A stretch of 59,611 bases of DNA from Actinomyces oris (GCF_001937445.1 NZ_MSKS01000020.1:1-59611); one strand, 5' to 3'; positions 48,418-57,309 are shown, counted from the first letter of the stretch. The notes: generated by a model from the letters alone, not told the origin. Made by a program: numbers and translations.

Positions 48418-48791
48418 TACTTCTTCTCCTTCTTGGCGCCGTACTTGGAACGTGCCTGCTGGCGGCCCTTGACACCCTGGGTGTCGAGGGCGCCACGCAC
48501 GATGTGGTAGCGGACACCGGGAAGGTCCTTCACACGACCACCGCGCACGAGCACGATGGAGTGCTCCTGGAGGTTGTGGCCCTCACCGGGGATGTAGGCC
48601 GTGACCTCGATACCGGTGGACAGGCGCACACGGGCGACCTTACGGAGGGCGGAGTTCGGCTTCTTGGGGGTCGTGGTGTACACGCGGGTGCACACGCCAC
48701 GGCGCTGCGGACTTGCCTTGAGCGCCGGCGTCTTGGACGCGGAGCGCTTCGTCGAGCGGCCCTTGCGGACCAGCTGCTGAATGGTAGGCAC
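48417..48791 (-). CDS. rpsL: Ribosomal protein S12
   Basis: The 124-aa decoding-centre protein reads [58 protein letters not shown] and [17 protein letters not shown]. The lysine of [11 protein letters not shown] and the VKDLPGVRY segment, where streptomycin resistance changes arise, have the usual sensitive-type residues. GTG at 48791 is used, with GGAG eight bases upstream. It heads the str operon; its promoter should lie in 48792-49246. Confidence 0.98.
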   Translation of the reverse strand: MPTIQQLVRKGRSTKRSASKTPALKASPQRRGVCTRVYTTTPKKPNSALRKVARVRLSTGIEVTAYIPGEGHNLQEHSIVLVRGGRVKDLPGVRYHIVRGALDTQGVKGRQQARSKYGAKKEKK

Positions 48792-49246
48792 TACTGATTC
48801 TCCATGGGGACGTGAGTCTATATCTGGCTGCTGCCTGCGTGCCGGGCCGCTCCCCCATTGGTGGCTCGACGGCGCACGCCACCGCGGAGAGGGCCGGCCC
48901 GCCGAGATCGGGGCGAGCCCGATGACGACGTCCGGAGCCCCGCAGTCAGGGGCCCGTCGGTTCCCGCCGCGGCAGACCCACGTCACGATGTCGCGCTTGA
49001 TTCGAGCCGGCCTGTGGCCTGGGCGAATCCGACGTCGCTGGGAACGGAATGGAGATGCGGTGACCCGTCTGCGGGCACCGCGGGCCAGGCTACCCGTTCG
49101 CCACGTCAGGGCGCCAGGGCGGAGGGCGAGGTGAGGGCGTGGTACTGGACACGCCATCTATGAACCGTACCGCCTGTTTCTCCCGTCAACGATGGGGCGA
49201 ACACCCCCTCACAGTACTCAAATCATCCCTTCTACCATCACTGAGC
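48792..49246. other. 455-bp divergent gap between rpsL and the Tad locus
   Basis: This gap should contain the str operon promoter (minus) and the first Tad promoter (plus). It is GC-rich near rpsL and becomes AT-richer from about 49140 to 49246. On the minus strand TTGACG (complement of about 49183-49188) is a possible -35, with no -10 at a good distance. No gene or structured RNA could be supported. Confidence 0.4.
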
Positions 49247-49693
49247 ATGAGCACGATGACACCCATCTGGTCCACCGCTCCGGTCGACGGCCTCCCCCAC
49301 CTCACCGTGGACGGGCGAGACACCGGACTGGCGCTGTGGAGCGCACACACCCGGCGCGAGCGCAACATCGGCCTGCTCGGCACCGACTCGATCGACGGCG
49401 CCCTGTGGATCACTCGCTGCAACTGGGTGCACTGCTTCCGCATGCGCCACACGATCGACGTCGTCTACGTGGGACGCCGAGGGAGGGTCGTCGCAGTGAC
49501 GACGATGCCTCCGAACCGGATGGGAATGCCCCGGCCGCTTGCGAGGGCCGTCGTCGAAATGCGACGGGGAGACGCCTCTCGCCTGGGAATCCACAAGGGG
49601 AGCATCCTGGCCACATCCCCTCCTGAACCACCCCCGCCATCGAACCCCGGCCCAGAAGGACACCAGAACAACATTCTCCGCCCGATTCGCTGA
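49247..49693 (+). CDS. DUF192-family protein at the head of the Tad locus
   Basis: This 148-aa protein is of the DUF192 family, recognised by RERNIGLLGTDSIDGALWITRCNWVHCFRMRHTIDVVYVGRRGRVV. In the family this is the core beta fold, with an invariant Met/His segment. No signal peptide is seen with the start at 49247; an upstream in-frame start exists but adds residues without homology. A proline-rich C-terminus follows the domain. The function of DUF192 is not established. It is 11 bp before tadV, so probably in the same operon. Confidence 0.8.
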   Translation: MSTMTPIWSTAPVDGLPHLTVDGRDTGLALWSAHTRRERNIGLLGTDSIDGALWITRCNWVHCFRMRHTIDVVYVGRRGRVVAVTTMPPNRMGMPRPLARAVVEMRRGDASRLGIHKGSILATSPPEPPPPSNPGPEGHQNNILRPIR

Positions 49694-49704
49694 AAGGCTC
49701 CCTC

Positions 49705-50517
49705 ATGTCCCTCCAACCCTGGTTACTCGGCGCCGCGGCACTCGGCTCCGTCGCACTCATCGCCGGTCCGGTCTCCGCGTGGACGCGGCGCTACGTGCGA
49801 GAGCCCTTCAACGACGCGAACACGACCGATGCCGGCACCCACGGCGCGACGGACACCCCGAGACACCCAGCGGACGGCATGACGAGCGACCCCCGAGACA
49901 GCGCCCAGGCGCCTTCACAGGCCCCCTCCACTCCTCCCCCTTCACCCGAGCACCCGACACTGAAGCATCCCGGTCTCCTCAACGCAGTACCCCAGGGACT
50001 GCTGGCCCTGCCCCTATGCCTCATCTGCGCCTGGTGGGGGAACCGAATAGGCGCCACCACCGCAACGCTCACTGCCATCCCCGTGTACGCACTGCTCGGA
50101 TGCGCCGGAAGCGTCGACGCCGTGGCGCACCTCCTCCCCAACCGCCTGCTGGGCGCCACGGCCGCCTGGCTGGCCGTATGCGGCGTGGTCGCCGTCGTTC
50201 TGGATCCCGACAGGGCTCACACCGCCCTCACCGCAGCTCTCTGCGCGCTGGCGGTGGGCGGCATCAGCCTGGCCCTGGCGTACTTCCGCACCGGCCTGGG
50301 GCTGGGAGACGTCAAGCTCGGCGCGGTGATCGGCCTCTGGCTGGGATGGCTCAACCCCTGGCTGCTCGTCTTCGGACTGTGCGCCGGGGTCTTCCTGGGT
50401 GGGATCGGCGCGCTGTTCCTGCTCATCACCCGCCAAGCGTCACGCAAGGACCCCATGGCCTACGGCCCCTACCTCATCGCCGGAGCCCTGCTCACCTGGC
50501 CGCTGGCGATCGTCTGA
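49705..50517 (+). CDS. tadV: Prepilin peptidase (A24 family) of the Tad pilus
   Basis: The 270-aa membrane aspartyl protease removes the leader peptide of Flp and the TadE-type pseudopilins. The two catalytic aspartates are visible: Asp138 in SVDAVAHLLPNRLL and Asp202 in the GxGD motif GLGLGDVKLG. There are about six membrane segments. An unusual polar, Pro/Ser/Thr-rich insertion of about 55 residues (40-90) follows the first membrane segment. There is no N-terminal methylase cysteine domain, as is typical of TadV/CpaA. Start ATG at 49705 with GAAAGG upstream. Confidence 0.9.
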   Translation: MSLQPWLLGAAALGSVALIAGPVSAWTRRYVREPFNDANTTDAGTHGATDTPRHPADGMTSDPRDSAQAPSQAPSTPPPSPEHPTLKHPGLLNAVPQGLLALPLCLICAWWGNRIGATTATLTAIPVYALLGCAGSVDAVAHLLPNRLLGATAAWLAVCGVVAVVLDPDRAHTALTAALCALAVGGISLALAYFRTGLGLGDVKLGAVIGLWLGWLNPWLLVFGLCAGVFLGGIGALFLLITRQASRKDPMAYGPYLIAGALLTWPLAIV

Positions 50518-50728
50518 CACGACGAACGCCATCACATCTTATGGGGAGAACTACACAGAGTCATAAGTAATACTTCATGATACCTTCAAGTCGCGTCACC
50601 TGATCATTACCTTTCGTAACTCTTGGGCTCATCGGCCATCCCCGCTCAGGACCGCCCCGCCTCCCCCTCCACCCACCCGTACCTATCGACTCCGCCTCCT
50701 GCAGAGCCACGACACCGTAAGGCCTCTC
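50518..50728 (+). promoter_or_regulatory. AT-rich gap before the second Tad gene block
   Basis: The first ~100 bp of this 211-bp gap are much AT-richer than their surroundings (around 50535-50625, with TAATAC and GATACC). They likely contain a promoter for the operon that begins at 50729. No coding frame or hairpin of note is visible. Confidence 0.35.
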
Positions 50729-51514
50729 ATGCTTGTACTCACCGCCTCCCGGCCCCACCCGGACGCCACTAAGGACTGGGACATGGGTCAGGCCGTCACC
50801 GTCCTCCAGCAATTCGGTCAGGGACCGGCCCTGCTGCTGTGCCGCACCGGGGAGGAGGAGCACGCCGCCCGCATGGTTCGGGGGATCCTCAAACGCAAGG
50901 ACCTCGGCATCCTGGCCCTCAATGAGCCCGAGACGCGATTCCGCGCCCTGGCCTACTGCCTGATGCAGCTTCACCCCCGGGCCTACGGTCAGGCACAGAC
51001 AGTGGTTGACGCATTGCAGCCCGCACTACGCACGAGGGTCGCTCTCAGCTCGGTCAGCAGGCTCACCAGCCCTTCACCCACCATCGGGCAGCACCTGCAG
51101 TCGATGCTGCCGGGCTCCTGCTTCACCCTCGACCTGGGGGAGGCGCGAAGCAGCGTCACCAAGGTCAAGGACGTGGTCTGGAACAAGCCGCCTCAGGGCA
51201 GTCTGGCGATCTGGGCCGCGGACGACGAGCAGAACCGAGTCACAGGCGGCCTGCCCTCCCTGGGGCTCCACCGAGAGCCCCTGCTCCCCATGTCTCGCAC
51301 CTGGCCGGCCAAGTCCTGGGCGGAAATGACCGTGCTCATCACCGACCCCGGCCCTCTTGTCTCGCAGGCGCTTGCGCCCCTCACCCGGACCTTCTGCCCC
51401 TACTGCGGTCAGCTAGCCGTCCCACAGGGATGTCTCCTGTGCGGCACGTGGCCCAACGTGCCCGCGCCGGCGCCCCGCGCTTCCGCACCCCACCCAGTCA
51501 AGGAGTCCTCATGA
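50729..51514 (+). CDS. Unknown Tad-locus protein with C-terminal zinc ribbon
   Basis: This 261-aa soluble protein does not fall in a family I recognise. The first 200 residues look alpha/beta, with short hydrophobic strands (ALLLCRTG, LGILAL, TVLITDPG) but no nucleotide-binding motif. The end carries a clear zinc ribbon, CPYCGQLAVPQGCLLCG (CxxC...CxxC), followed by a Pro/Ala-rich tail. ATG at 50729 has TAAGG upstream. Its stop overlaps the cpaB start (ATGA), so it is co-translated with core Tad genes. It is probably an assembly or regulatory factor of this pilus. Confidence 0.75.
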   Translation: MLVLTASRPHPDATKDWDMGQAVTVLQQFGQGPALLLCRTGEEEHAARMVRGILKRKDLGILALNEPETRFRALAYCLMQLHPRAYGQAQTVVDALQPALRTRVALSSVSRLTSPSPTIGQHLQSMLPGSCFTLDLGEARSSVTKVKDVVWNKPPQGSLAIWAADDEQNRVTGGLPSLGLHREPLLPMSRTWPAKSWAEMTVLITDPGPLVSQALAPLTRTFCPYCGQLAVPQGCLLCGTWPNVPAPAPRASAPHPVKESS

Positions 51515-52230
51515 ATCCGCGTCAACGTCGAGGTGTTCTGCTCATCCTCGTCACCGTCCTTGGAGCAGTGGTCACCTTCGTGGCCATGTTCAGCTACGTC
51601 CAGTCGATCTCCTCGCAGGTCGGCCCCATGACAACCGTCCTCAAGCTGTCCCAGCAGGTGACCGAGCTCAAGGAGGTCACTGCGGCCGACGTCGTGACCG
51701 AGCAGGTTCCCAAGCGGTGGGTTCCCGACGACGCCGTCCATGACGTCAATGACCTCAAGGGCAAGGTGGCGGCGTCCACCTACAACAAGGGGGCGGTGCT
51801 GCAGACCAGCATGCTTCAGGACCCACCACAGCTGGCGGAGGGGTATCGAGAGGTGTCGATCATGATCGACGCCGAGACCGGCGTCGCCGGCAAGGTCACC
51901 CCGGGCTCCCGAGTCGACGTCGTCTCCACGGTGGAGGACCCCAACACCAAGGGGCAGAAGGCCCAGATCATCATCCAGAACGCGCTCATCACCGAGGTCG
52001 GTGTGACCACGAAGGTGCAGGACAAGGACGAGAACGGGAACTTCTCCGAGGAGAAGGACAGCGTCCCCGTGACCTTCTCGCTCACGCCTGAGCAGTCGCT
52101 CAAGCTCGCCTATGCCGAGAGCTTCTCGAAGAAGGTGCGCCTCCTTCTGCGCCGCGACGGCGACCAGGGGAGCGCCCAGACCCCCGAGTACTCCGCCAAT
52201 CCCGGAGCACCTGCCCAAGGAGCGAACTGA
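51511..52230 (+). CDS. RcpC/CpaB-like Tad pilus assembly protein
   Basis: The 239-aa protein has an N-terminal membrane anchor (RGVLLILVTVLGAVVTFVAMFSYV). An SAF-like domain follows (VVTEQVPKRWVPDDAVHDVNDLKGKVAASTYNKGAVLQTSML), then the CpaB/RcpC region with REVSIMIDAETGVAGKVTPGSRVDVVSTV. In Gram-negative bacteria this partner links to the secretin. In actinobacteria there is no outer-membrane secretin, and its role in the cell wall is unclear. ATG at 51511 overlaps the preceding stop by 4 bp, and the stop overlaps the next start (TGATG). Confidence 0.88.
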   Translation: MNPRQRRGVLLILVTVLGAVVTFVAMFSYVQSISSQVGPMTTVLKLSQQVTELKEVTAADVVTEQVPKRWVPDDAVHDVNDLKGKVAASTYNKGAVLQTSMLQDPPQLAEGYREVSIMIDAETGVAGKVTPGSRVDVVSTVEDPNTKGQKAQIIIQNALITEVGVTTKVQDKDENGNFSEEKDSVPVTFSLTPEQSLKLAYAESFSKKVRLLLRRDGDQGSAQTPEYSANPGAPAQGAN

Positions 52231-53768
52231 TGCAGTACCTAGTCACCGATCATGAGGAGACCCGTCAGCAGGTACTGGCGGCGATGGCCGAGGCGGAGGG
52301 GCTTGGTGAGGTCCGTACTGTCGCCTCGCCTGAGAAGCTCAGAGAGCTTCTGGAACCGGACGTCACGTCGTGCATTCTGGTCGATGAGGCGCTGGAGGGG
52401 CATATCGCCCTGCCCACCGTTCAACAGCTCTCCCGATCCCTCCCGCTCATTCCCGTTGTTCTGCTGAGCCGGACCCGCACCTCCGAAAACGTTGTGGCGG
52501 CGATGGACACCGGAGCGCGGACCGTGCTGGGGCTGCCCTTGTCGCTCGAGGAGATCACGAACCGCCTGCTCCCGGTCCTGGCGTGGTCGCGCGCGGTACG
52601 CAGCGAGGCCTCGAGCCGGCAGGAGATCACAGCTCGCCGTCAAGGCACGATCACCGCCGTCGTCGGCGCCAAGGGCGGCGTGGGCACCTCGACGGTCGCA
52701 CTCATGGCTGCCGCCCAGCTCGCTCAGGGAGCTCGCACCTGCCTGGTGGATCTCGATGTTCGCGGTGGTGACCTCGCCGCCATGACCGGCATTTCGGTGC
52801 GCCGCTCCATCGCCGATCTGGCCGACATCGCAGCGGAGGTCAGCGCCCGAGAGATCTCCGAAATCCTGTACCCCCTCCCCGGCGGGATCGCGCTCTTGCC
52901 CGCTCCGGAGCAGGGCGAGACCGGTGAGCTGTTGACGGAGTCGGCCACGCGGCAGATCCTCACCATGCTGCGTTACCAGTTCGACCACGTGGTCCTGGAC
53001 TGCGGCAACCGCCTTGACGACATTCTGGCCATGGGGCTCGACTCCGCCGACCGAGCCCTCATCGTCGCAACCCCCGATGCTCCGGCACTGCGCTCGGTGC
53101 GCAGGCTGAGCGATGCGCTCGACCGCCTCGATATCGCCCGTGGACGCCCCTTCGGGCTGGTGGTCAACCTGACCAGCCGGCAACGCGAGATCCAGCCGGC
53201 CACCGCGGCGAAGATGACGGGAGTGGCACTGGCCGCCAGCATTCCCGATCTGACGACTCAGATCGAGATGGCCGTCAACTCCAACACATTGCTGACGTCG
53301 AGGGTTCCCGCCATGGCTAAGGCCGCACAGTCCATCGCCGGAGCCATCACGACCGGAACAGCGCCGAGTCCTGGCGGCGCTCCTGACCGGAGTGCGGCGG
53401 AGGGCTCGACCAAGGCCTCGCGACGAGGACGCAGGCGCCGCCGCTCGGAAAAGGGCCAGATCACGGTGGAGTTCCCCGTGGTCTTCGCCCTGGCCACTGC
53501 CGTGATTCTGATGTGCATCCAGGCACTGAGCCTCGGAGTCTCGTACATGTACGCCACTCATGCCGCCAACGAGGCGGCTCATGCCTATGGCGTCGGGAAG
53601 AGCCCCGGTCAGGTGCAGCAGGAAGTCACCAGTCGCCTGCCCAGCAGCTACGCCGCACGCACCAAGGTGACACGCTCCGGAGCGGACAGGGTGACCGTCA
53701 CGCTTCCGGTCCTCTCCGTTGTCGATATGGATACCTCCGCAAGTGCCGGAATCGTCTGGGAGAAGTGA
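52230..53768 (+). CDS. Fusion of TadZ/CpaE-type ATPase with a TadE pseudopilin
   Basis: One 512-codon frame holds two normally separate Tad components. Residues 1-125 form a receiver-like domain. Residues ~138-375 form a MinD/ParA-type ATPase (TadZ/CpaE) with P-loop GAKGGVGTST at 146-155, TCLVDLDVRGGDLA and FDHVVLDCGNRL. TadZ localises the pilus machine inside the cell. After a polar linker and RRGRRRRRSEKG comes QITVEFPVVFALATAVILMCIQAL. This is a class III leader with cleavage expected at G409/Q410, Glu at +5 and a membrane helix, then ~80 extracytoplasmic residues of TadE type. TadV could cut it into two proteins. Start and stop overlap both neighbours (TGATG), arguing against a local frame error. 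Confidence 0.88.
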   Translation: MQYLVTDHEETRQQVLAAMAEAEGLGEVRTVASPEKLRELLEPDVTSCILVDEALEGHIALPTVQQLSRSLPLIPVVLLSRTRTSENVVAAMDTGARTVLGLPLSLEEITNRLLPVLAWSRAVRSEASSRQEITARRQGTITAVVGAKGGVGTSTVALMAAAQLAQGARTCLVDLDVRGGDLAAMTGISVRRSIADLADIAAEVSAREISEILYPLPGGIALLPAPEQGETGELLTESATRQILTMLRYQFDHVVLDCGNRLDDILAMGLDSADRALIVATPDAPALRSVRRLSDALDRLDIARGRPFGLVVNLTSRQREIQPATAAKMTGVALAASIPDLTTQIEMAVNSNTLLTSRVPAMAKAAQSIAGAITTGTAPSPGGAPDRSAAEGSTKASRRGRRRRRSEKGQITVEFPVVFALATAVILMCIQALSLGVSYMYATHAANEAAHAYGVGKSPGQVQQEVTSRLPSSYAARTKVTRSGADRVTVTLPVLSVVDMDTSASAGIVWEK

Positions 53769-54184
53769 TGAGAACCATGTCCACAACCGGAGCCGCCCGC
53801 CCGGCCCGTGTCATCTCAACCCCGAAGCGTCTGATCAGCCGTCTACGTCACGATGAGCGAGGTGTCCTCGATATTGAGCTCATTGGATTCGTGCCGATTC
53901 TGGTCCTGGTCACCATGTTCCTCGTTCAGGGCTTCCTCGCCGTCTCCACGGTGACCTCCGTCAGCGCAGCCGCCCGAGACGGCGCTCGCGCGGCGATGCT
54001 GGGGCGCTCCCCCGAGCAGGCCGCGCACCAGGCCCTGCCCGACTGGGTACGCCTGGAGTCCGTATCGGATAGTTGCGGTCCGGGGCACTGCGTCCAGGTG
54101 ACCGCTCGGGTTCCGATCGGCATCCCTTCGATTACAAGCGAACACGTCACCGTGACTCGCACGGCCTACTTCCCCGAGGACTGA
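53768..54184 (+). CDS. TadE/TadF-like pseudopilin
   Basis: The 138-aa precursor has a basic leader ending RLRHDERG, expected cleavage at G32/V33, Glu at +5 (VLDIE), and a hydrophobic helix LIGFVPILVLVTMFLVQGFL. A ~90-residue extracytoplasmic part includes two Cys (SDSCGPGHC) that could form a disulfide. This is the minor pseudopilin pattern of Tad systems, partner to the TadE domain at the end of the preceding gene. ATG at 53768 overlaps that gene's stop. An earlier in-frame ATG lies inside the previous gene and is not used. Confidence 0.85.
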   Translation: MRTMSTTGAARPARVISTPKRLISRLRHDERGVLDIELIGFVPILVLVTMFLVQGFLAVSTVTSVSAAARDGARAAMLGRSPEQAAHQALPDWVRLESVSDSCGPGHCVQVTARVPIGIPSITSEHVTVTRTAYFPED

Positions 54185-54185
54185 C

Positions 54186-55493
54186 ATGGCACTACGAGAC
54201 CGGGTTGTCCATCCCCAAGAAGGAAAACGGCAGACTGCTGGAAGCCGAGAGGATCTGGTGGCCCTCTACCGAACCCGGCTGCTGGAGGAGATCGACCTAG
54301 AAGAGGTCGCAGGCCTAGAGCTGGCCCAGCAGCGAGCCCGTCTGGAGCGGGTGCTCTCACGGCTTCTGTCCCTCGAGGGCCCTGTCATGTCGCCACGAGA
54401 GCGGGCCTGGCTCATCAAACGAGTGATCGACGACGCGGTCGGGCTGGGAGTGCTCGAACCCCTCATCGCAGATCATTCCGTCACCGAGATCATGGTCAAC
54501 GGCATGGAGGATGTCTTCATTGAGCGCTCCGGACAGATCGAGCGGGTCCCCACCCGTTTCACGTCCGAGGCCGAGCTGTACCAGCTCATTGACCGCATCG
54601 TCTCCTCAGTCAACCGCCGTGTGGACGAGTCCAGTCCCATGGTCGACGCGCGTCTTCCCGGCGGAGAGCGTGTCAACGTCATCATCCCGCCGCTGGCGCT
54701 CGACGGGCCGACCATTACCATCCGCCGGTTCCCTCAGCCCTTCCGCCTCTCCGATCTCGTCGCTAGAAACAGCCTGCCCCAGGAAGCCGCCGATCTCCTG
54801 GGGACACTGGTAGCCGCTCGGTTCAATATTCTCGTCTCCGGCGGGACCGGATCGGGGAAAACCACCTTCCTCAACGCGCTGTCGGGAATGATCTCGAATC
54901 GAGAGCGAATCATCACCATCGAGGACGCGGCCGAGCTGTCTCTCCAGCAGCCCCATGTGGTCCGCCTGGAGGCCCGCCCGGCCAATACCGAGGGAGCAGG
55001 ACAGGTGACAATTCGTGATCTGGTGAGAAACTCGCTGCGTATGCGCCCCGACCGCATCATTGTTGGCGAAGTCCGCGGCGGAGAGACGCTCGACATGCTC
55101 CAGGCCATGAACACCGGCCACGAGGGCTCGCTGACAACCGTGCACGCCAACACCGCGACCGACGCACTGAGCCGCTTGGAGACACTGTCCTCCATGTCTG
55201 ATGTCACGCTACCGGTGGAGACCATTAGAGATCAGATCAATGGCGCAATCGATGTCATTGTCCAGCTGGAACGCGACTCCTCCGGCACGAGGCGAGTCCG
55301 CACGATCGAGGCAGTGACCTCACGACACCACGAGCACTATATGACCTCACTCATGATGCGTTACGTCCACACCGCCCAGAGAGGTCACGACAACTTCGAG
55401 TTCCATGGTGTTTCTCCGTCTATAGCAGACAGAGTCCGCCAGCACGGTCTACAGCTCCCGGCAGATCTGCTTGTGCAGGAGATGGCATCATGA
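54186..55493 (+). CDS. tadA: TadA/CpaF-type secretion ATPase
   Basis: The 435-aa hexameric ATPase powers Tad pilus assembly. It has an N-terminal helical region, then the type II/IV secretion ATPase core. Walker A GGTGSGKTT is at 219-227, the Asp-box region at IITIEDAAELSLQQPHVVRLEARP, Walker B at RPDRIIVGEVRGGE, and the His-box at NTGHEGSLTTVHANTATDALSRL. All catalytic motifs are intact. Start ATG at 54186, one base after the previous stop. The stop overlaps tadB by 4 bp. Confidence 0.96.
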   Translation: MALRDRVVHPQEGKRQTAGSREDLVALYRTRLLEEIDLEEVAGLELAQQRARLERVLSRLLSLEGPVMSPRERAWLIKRVIDDAVGLGVLEPLIADHSVTEIMVNGMEDVFIERSGQIERVPTRFTSEAELYQLIDRIVSSVNRRVDESSPMVDARLPGGERVNVIIPPLALDGPTITIRRFPQPFRLSDLVARNSLPQEAADLLGTLVAARFNILVSGGTGSGKTTFLNALSGMISNRERIITIEDAAELSLQQPHVVRLEARPANTEGAGQVTIRDLVRNSLRMRPDRIIVGEVRGGETLDMLQAMNTGHEGSLTTVHANTATDALSRLETLSSMSDVTLPVETIRDQINGAIDVIVQLERDSSGTRRVRTIEAVTSRHHEHYMTSLMMRYVHTAQRGHDNFEFHGVSPSIADRVRQHGLQLPADLLVQEMAS

Positions 55494-56416
55494 GCAATGT
55501 CCTTCTCGTCTACATCAGTGGTGCGGCCACCCTCATCATGGGGAGCGCAGCCCTCATCACCATGTCTGCCAATGCGGGGCGCACGGCCGAGCTCGCACAA
55601 GGCCTCGGAGCCACGGATATCGCCCAGGGAGTGGGGGCGGGGAGCCGTACTCTCGCCTTGATTCGCCGACTGCCCTTCAGTAAACCACTGAAGCGCAAGA
55701 TGTCCGGGGCCGGGCTGAGCTGGGATGTGGCCATCACCGAGCTGGTTCTCATCACAGCTATTACCGCAACCTTCTTCCTGGCGCGCCCGTTGATCGGACG
55801 AATCGCAGGAGGCATCCTGGCAGCACTCATTCCCTTGGTGTTCTTCCGATGGTTGCGTCGCCGTACGGCTCAACGAGTGGAACGATTCATCGCTCAGCTC
55901 CCGGAGGTCTCCCGCATACTATCTAACGGCACATCCGCAGGAGTGTCGATCGAGCGATCCCTCGCTCTGGTGGCGCAAGAGATGTCGGATCCGGCACGAG
56001 CCGAGCTCAGCCGGGCCACATCACAGCTAGCGCTTGGATGGTCCTTGGACGGTACGCTCTCTGACCTCGCTCAGCGGATGCCCTCACGCGAGCTGAATGT
56101 CCTCGTGCGTACGATCATTATTCAGTCAACAGCGGGAGGAGCATTGGCCGGTGCACTGCATGACATCGCACTCGCACTTGAGGACCGCAAGCAGTTGCAC
56201 CGCGAAGTCCGGACCGCCATCATTGGTTCAGCCTTCAGCGCCTACCTGGTCCCTATCATCGGCCTCGTGGCCATCATCCTCATGAACACGATGAAACCGG
56301 GAGTCTTAGACGACATGGCATCGTCACCTATCGGTCAAATCATCCTTCTCGCGTCACTCATCTGTTTTGGAATCGGAGCCCTACTCATGAAGATCGTCTC
56401 CCGGGTGGAGGTGTAG
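55490..56416 (+). CDS. tadB: TadB-type inner-membrane platform protein
   Basis: The 308-aa membrane protein has a T2SSF domain: RFIAQLPEVSRILSNGTSAGVSIERSLALVAQEMSDPARAELSRATSQLALGWSLDGTLSDLAQRMPSRELNVLVRTIIIQSTAGG. Two membrane segments precede it and two follow at the C-terminus. TadB and TadC form the base on which the ATPase acts. Start ATG overlaps the tadA stop (ATGA). The gene ends one base before tadC. Confidence 0.93.
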   Translation: MSNVLLVYISGAATLIMGSAALITMSANAGRTAELAQGLGATDIAQGVGAGSRTLALIRRLPFSKPLKRKMSGAGLSWDVAITELVLITAITATFFLARPLIGRIAGGILAALIPLVFFRWLRRRTAQRVERFIAQLPEVSRILSNGTSAGVSIERSLALVAQEMSDPARAELSRATSQLALGWSLDGTLSDLAQRMPSRELNVLVRTIIIQSTAGGALAGALHDIALALEDRKQLHREVRTAIIGSAFSAYLVPIIGLVAIILMNTMKPGVLDDMASSPIGQIILLASLICFGIGALLMKIVSRVEV

Positions 56417-56417
56417 C

Positions 56418-57308
56418 ATGCCCGCAATAATATACTCCACTGCAGCGGCATTCGTGGTGCTCCTTGCAGCCTACGGAATCCACCTCATCAAGGATGACGG
56501 CACTAGCCAGCCTGGAATCGCCGACCATGACGACAAGAAGGTCGAACGAAAAAGCGGCTTTGTCCTGCTGATTGACACACTTGGCATCAGGACGCAGCAG
56601 TCTCTCCGCCGCCTCTATGGGCCACTCCACCTAAAAAAGCTCGATCGTCGTTTAAAAAATGCAGGCAATCCAGAAGGCCTCACCCTCGACCTATTCATCC
56701 AGAGGGAGGCGGGATTCATTTCCCTCAGCATCCTTCTTATAGCAGTGTTCACCCTGTTAGGCCACCCCGTCTACGGACTAGCGTTTGGAACGATATTTTC
56801 AGGCTGGATGTACCTCTGGCTGTTTCAAGCGGTTCAGAAGCGACAGGCAGCGATCGACCGCGACCTACCCGACTTCCTGGACATTCTCGCCATTACAGTA
56901 TGCTCAGGTATGCCATTTCGCAGTTCGTTGGAACGAGTGTGCAACCATTTCGATGGGCCTGTGGCCGAAGAAATGCGTAAAACACTTCATGAGATGCGAC
57001 TCGGAGTTTCTCGTCGCGACGCCTTCACGTCCCTCAAGAAACGTTGCCGTTCCGACAATATCGACAACTTCGTCACCACGCTCCTCCAGTCCGAAGAATT
57101 AGGCACGCCGATCGGCGACGCCCTTACGTCAATCGTCAAGGAGATTCGTCGCGAACGCGCCCAGCAGGTCCGTCGTGCTGCAGCCAAGGCACAGCCCAAG
57201 GTAGCACTCATCGCCACGACCACCATGGTTCCAGGCGCCATGATCCTCATGCTCGGAGGGATGGTCTTCGCCAATCGGGACACTTTCGCGAAATTATTTG
57301 GCGGATAA
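56418..57308 (+). CDS. tadC: TadC-type inner-membrane platform protein
   Basis: The 296-aa partner of TadB has four membrane segments and a T2SSF domain: RDLPDFLDILAITVCSGMPFRSSLERVCNHFDGPVAEEMRKTLHEMRLGVSRRDAFTSLKKRCRSDNIDNFVTTLLQSEELGTPIGDALTSI. The loop RRERAQQVRRAAAKAQPKVALIATTTMVPGAMILMLG is typical of TadC. This gene and the next are somewhat AT-richer than the upstream Tad genes. Its stop is one base from the kinase ATG. Confidence 0.93.
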   Translation: MPAIIYSTAAAFVVLLAAYGIHLIKDDGTSQPGIADHDDKKVERKSGFVLLIDTLGIRTQQSLRRLYGPLHLKKLDRRLKNAGNPEGLTLDLFIQREAGFISLSILLIAVFTLLGHPVYGLAFGTIFSGWMYLWLFQAVQKRQAAIDRDLPDFLDILAITVCSGMPFRSSLERVCNHFDGPVAEEMRKTLHEMRLGVSRRDAFTSLKKRCRSDNIDNFVTTLLQSEELGTPIGDALTSIVKEIRRERAQQVRRAAAKAQPKVALIATTTMVPGAMILMLGGMVFANRDTFAKLFGG

Positions 57309-57309
57309 A

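Noticed and set aside
52239-53786. A 515-codon minus-strand frame across the tadZ-tadE gene
   Set aside because: The plus frame has complete ATPase and prepilin motifs and tight overlaps with its neighbours; the minus frame has low-complexity Arg/Gly/His composition.
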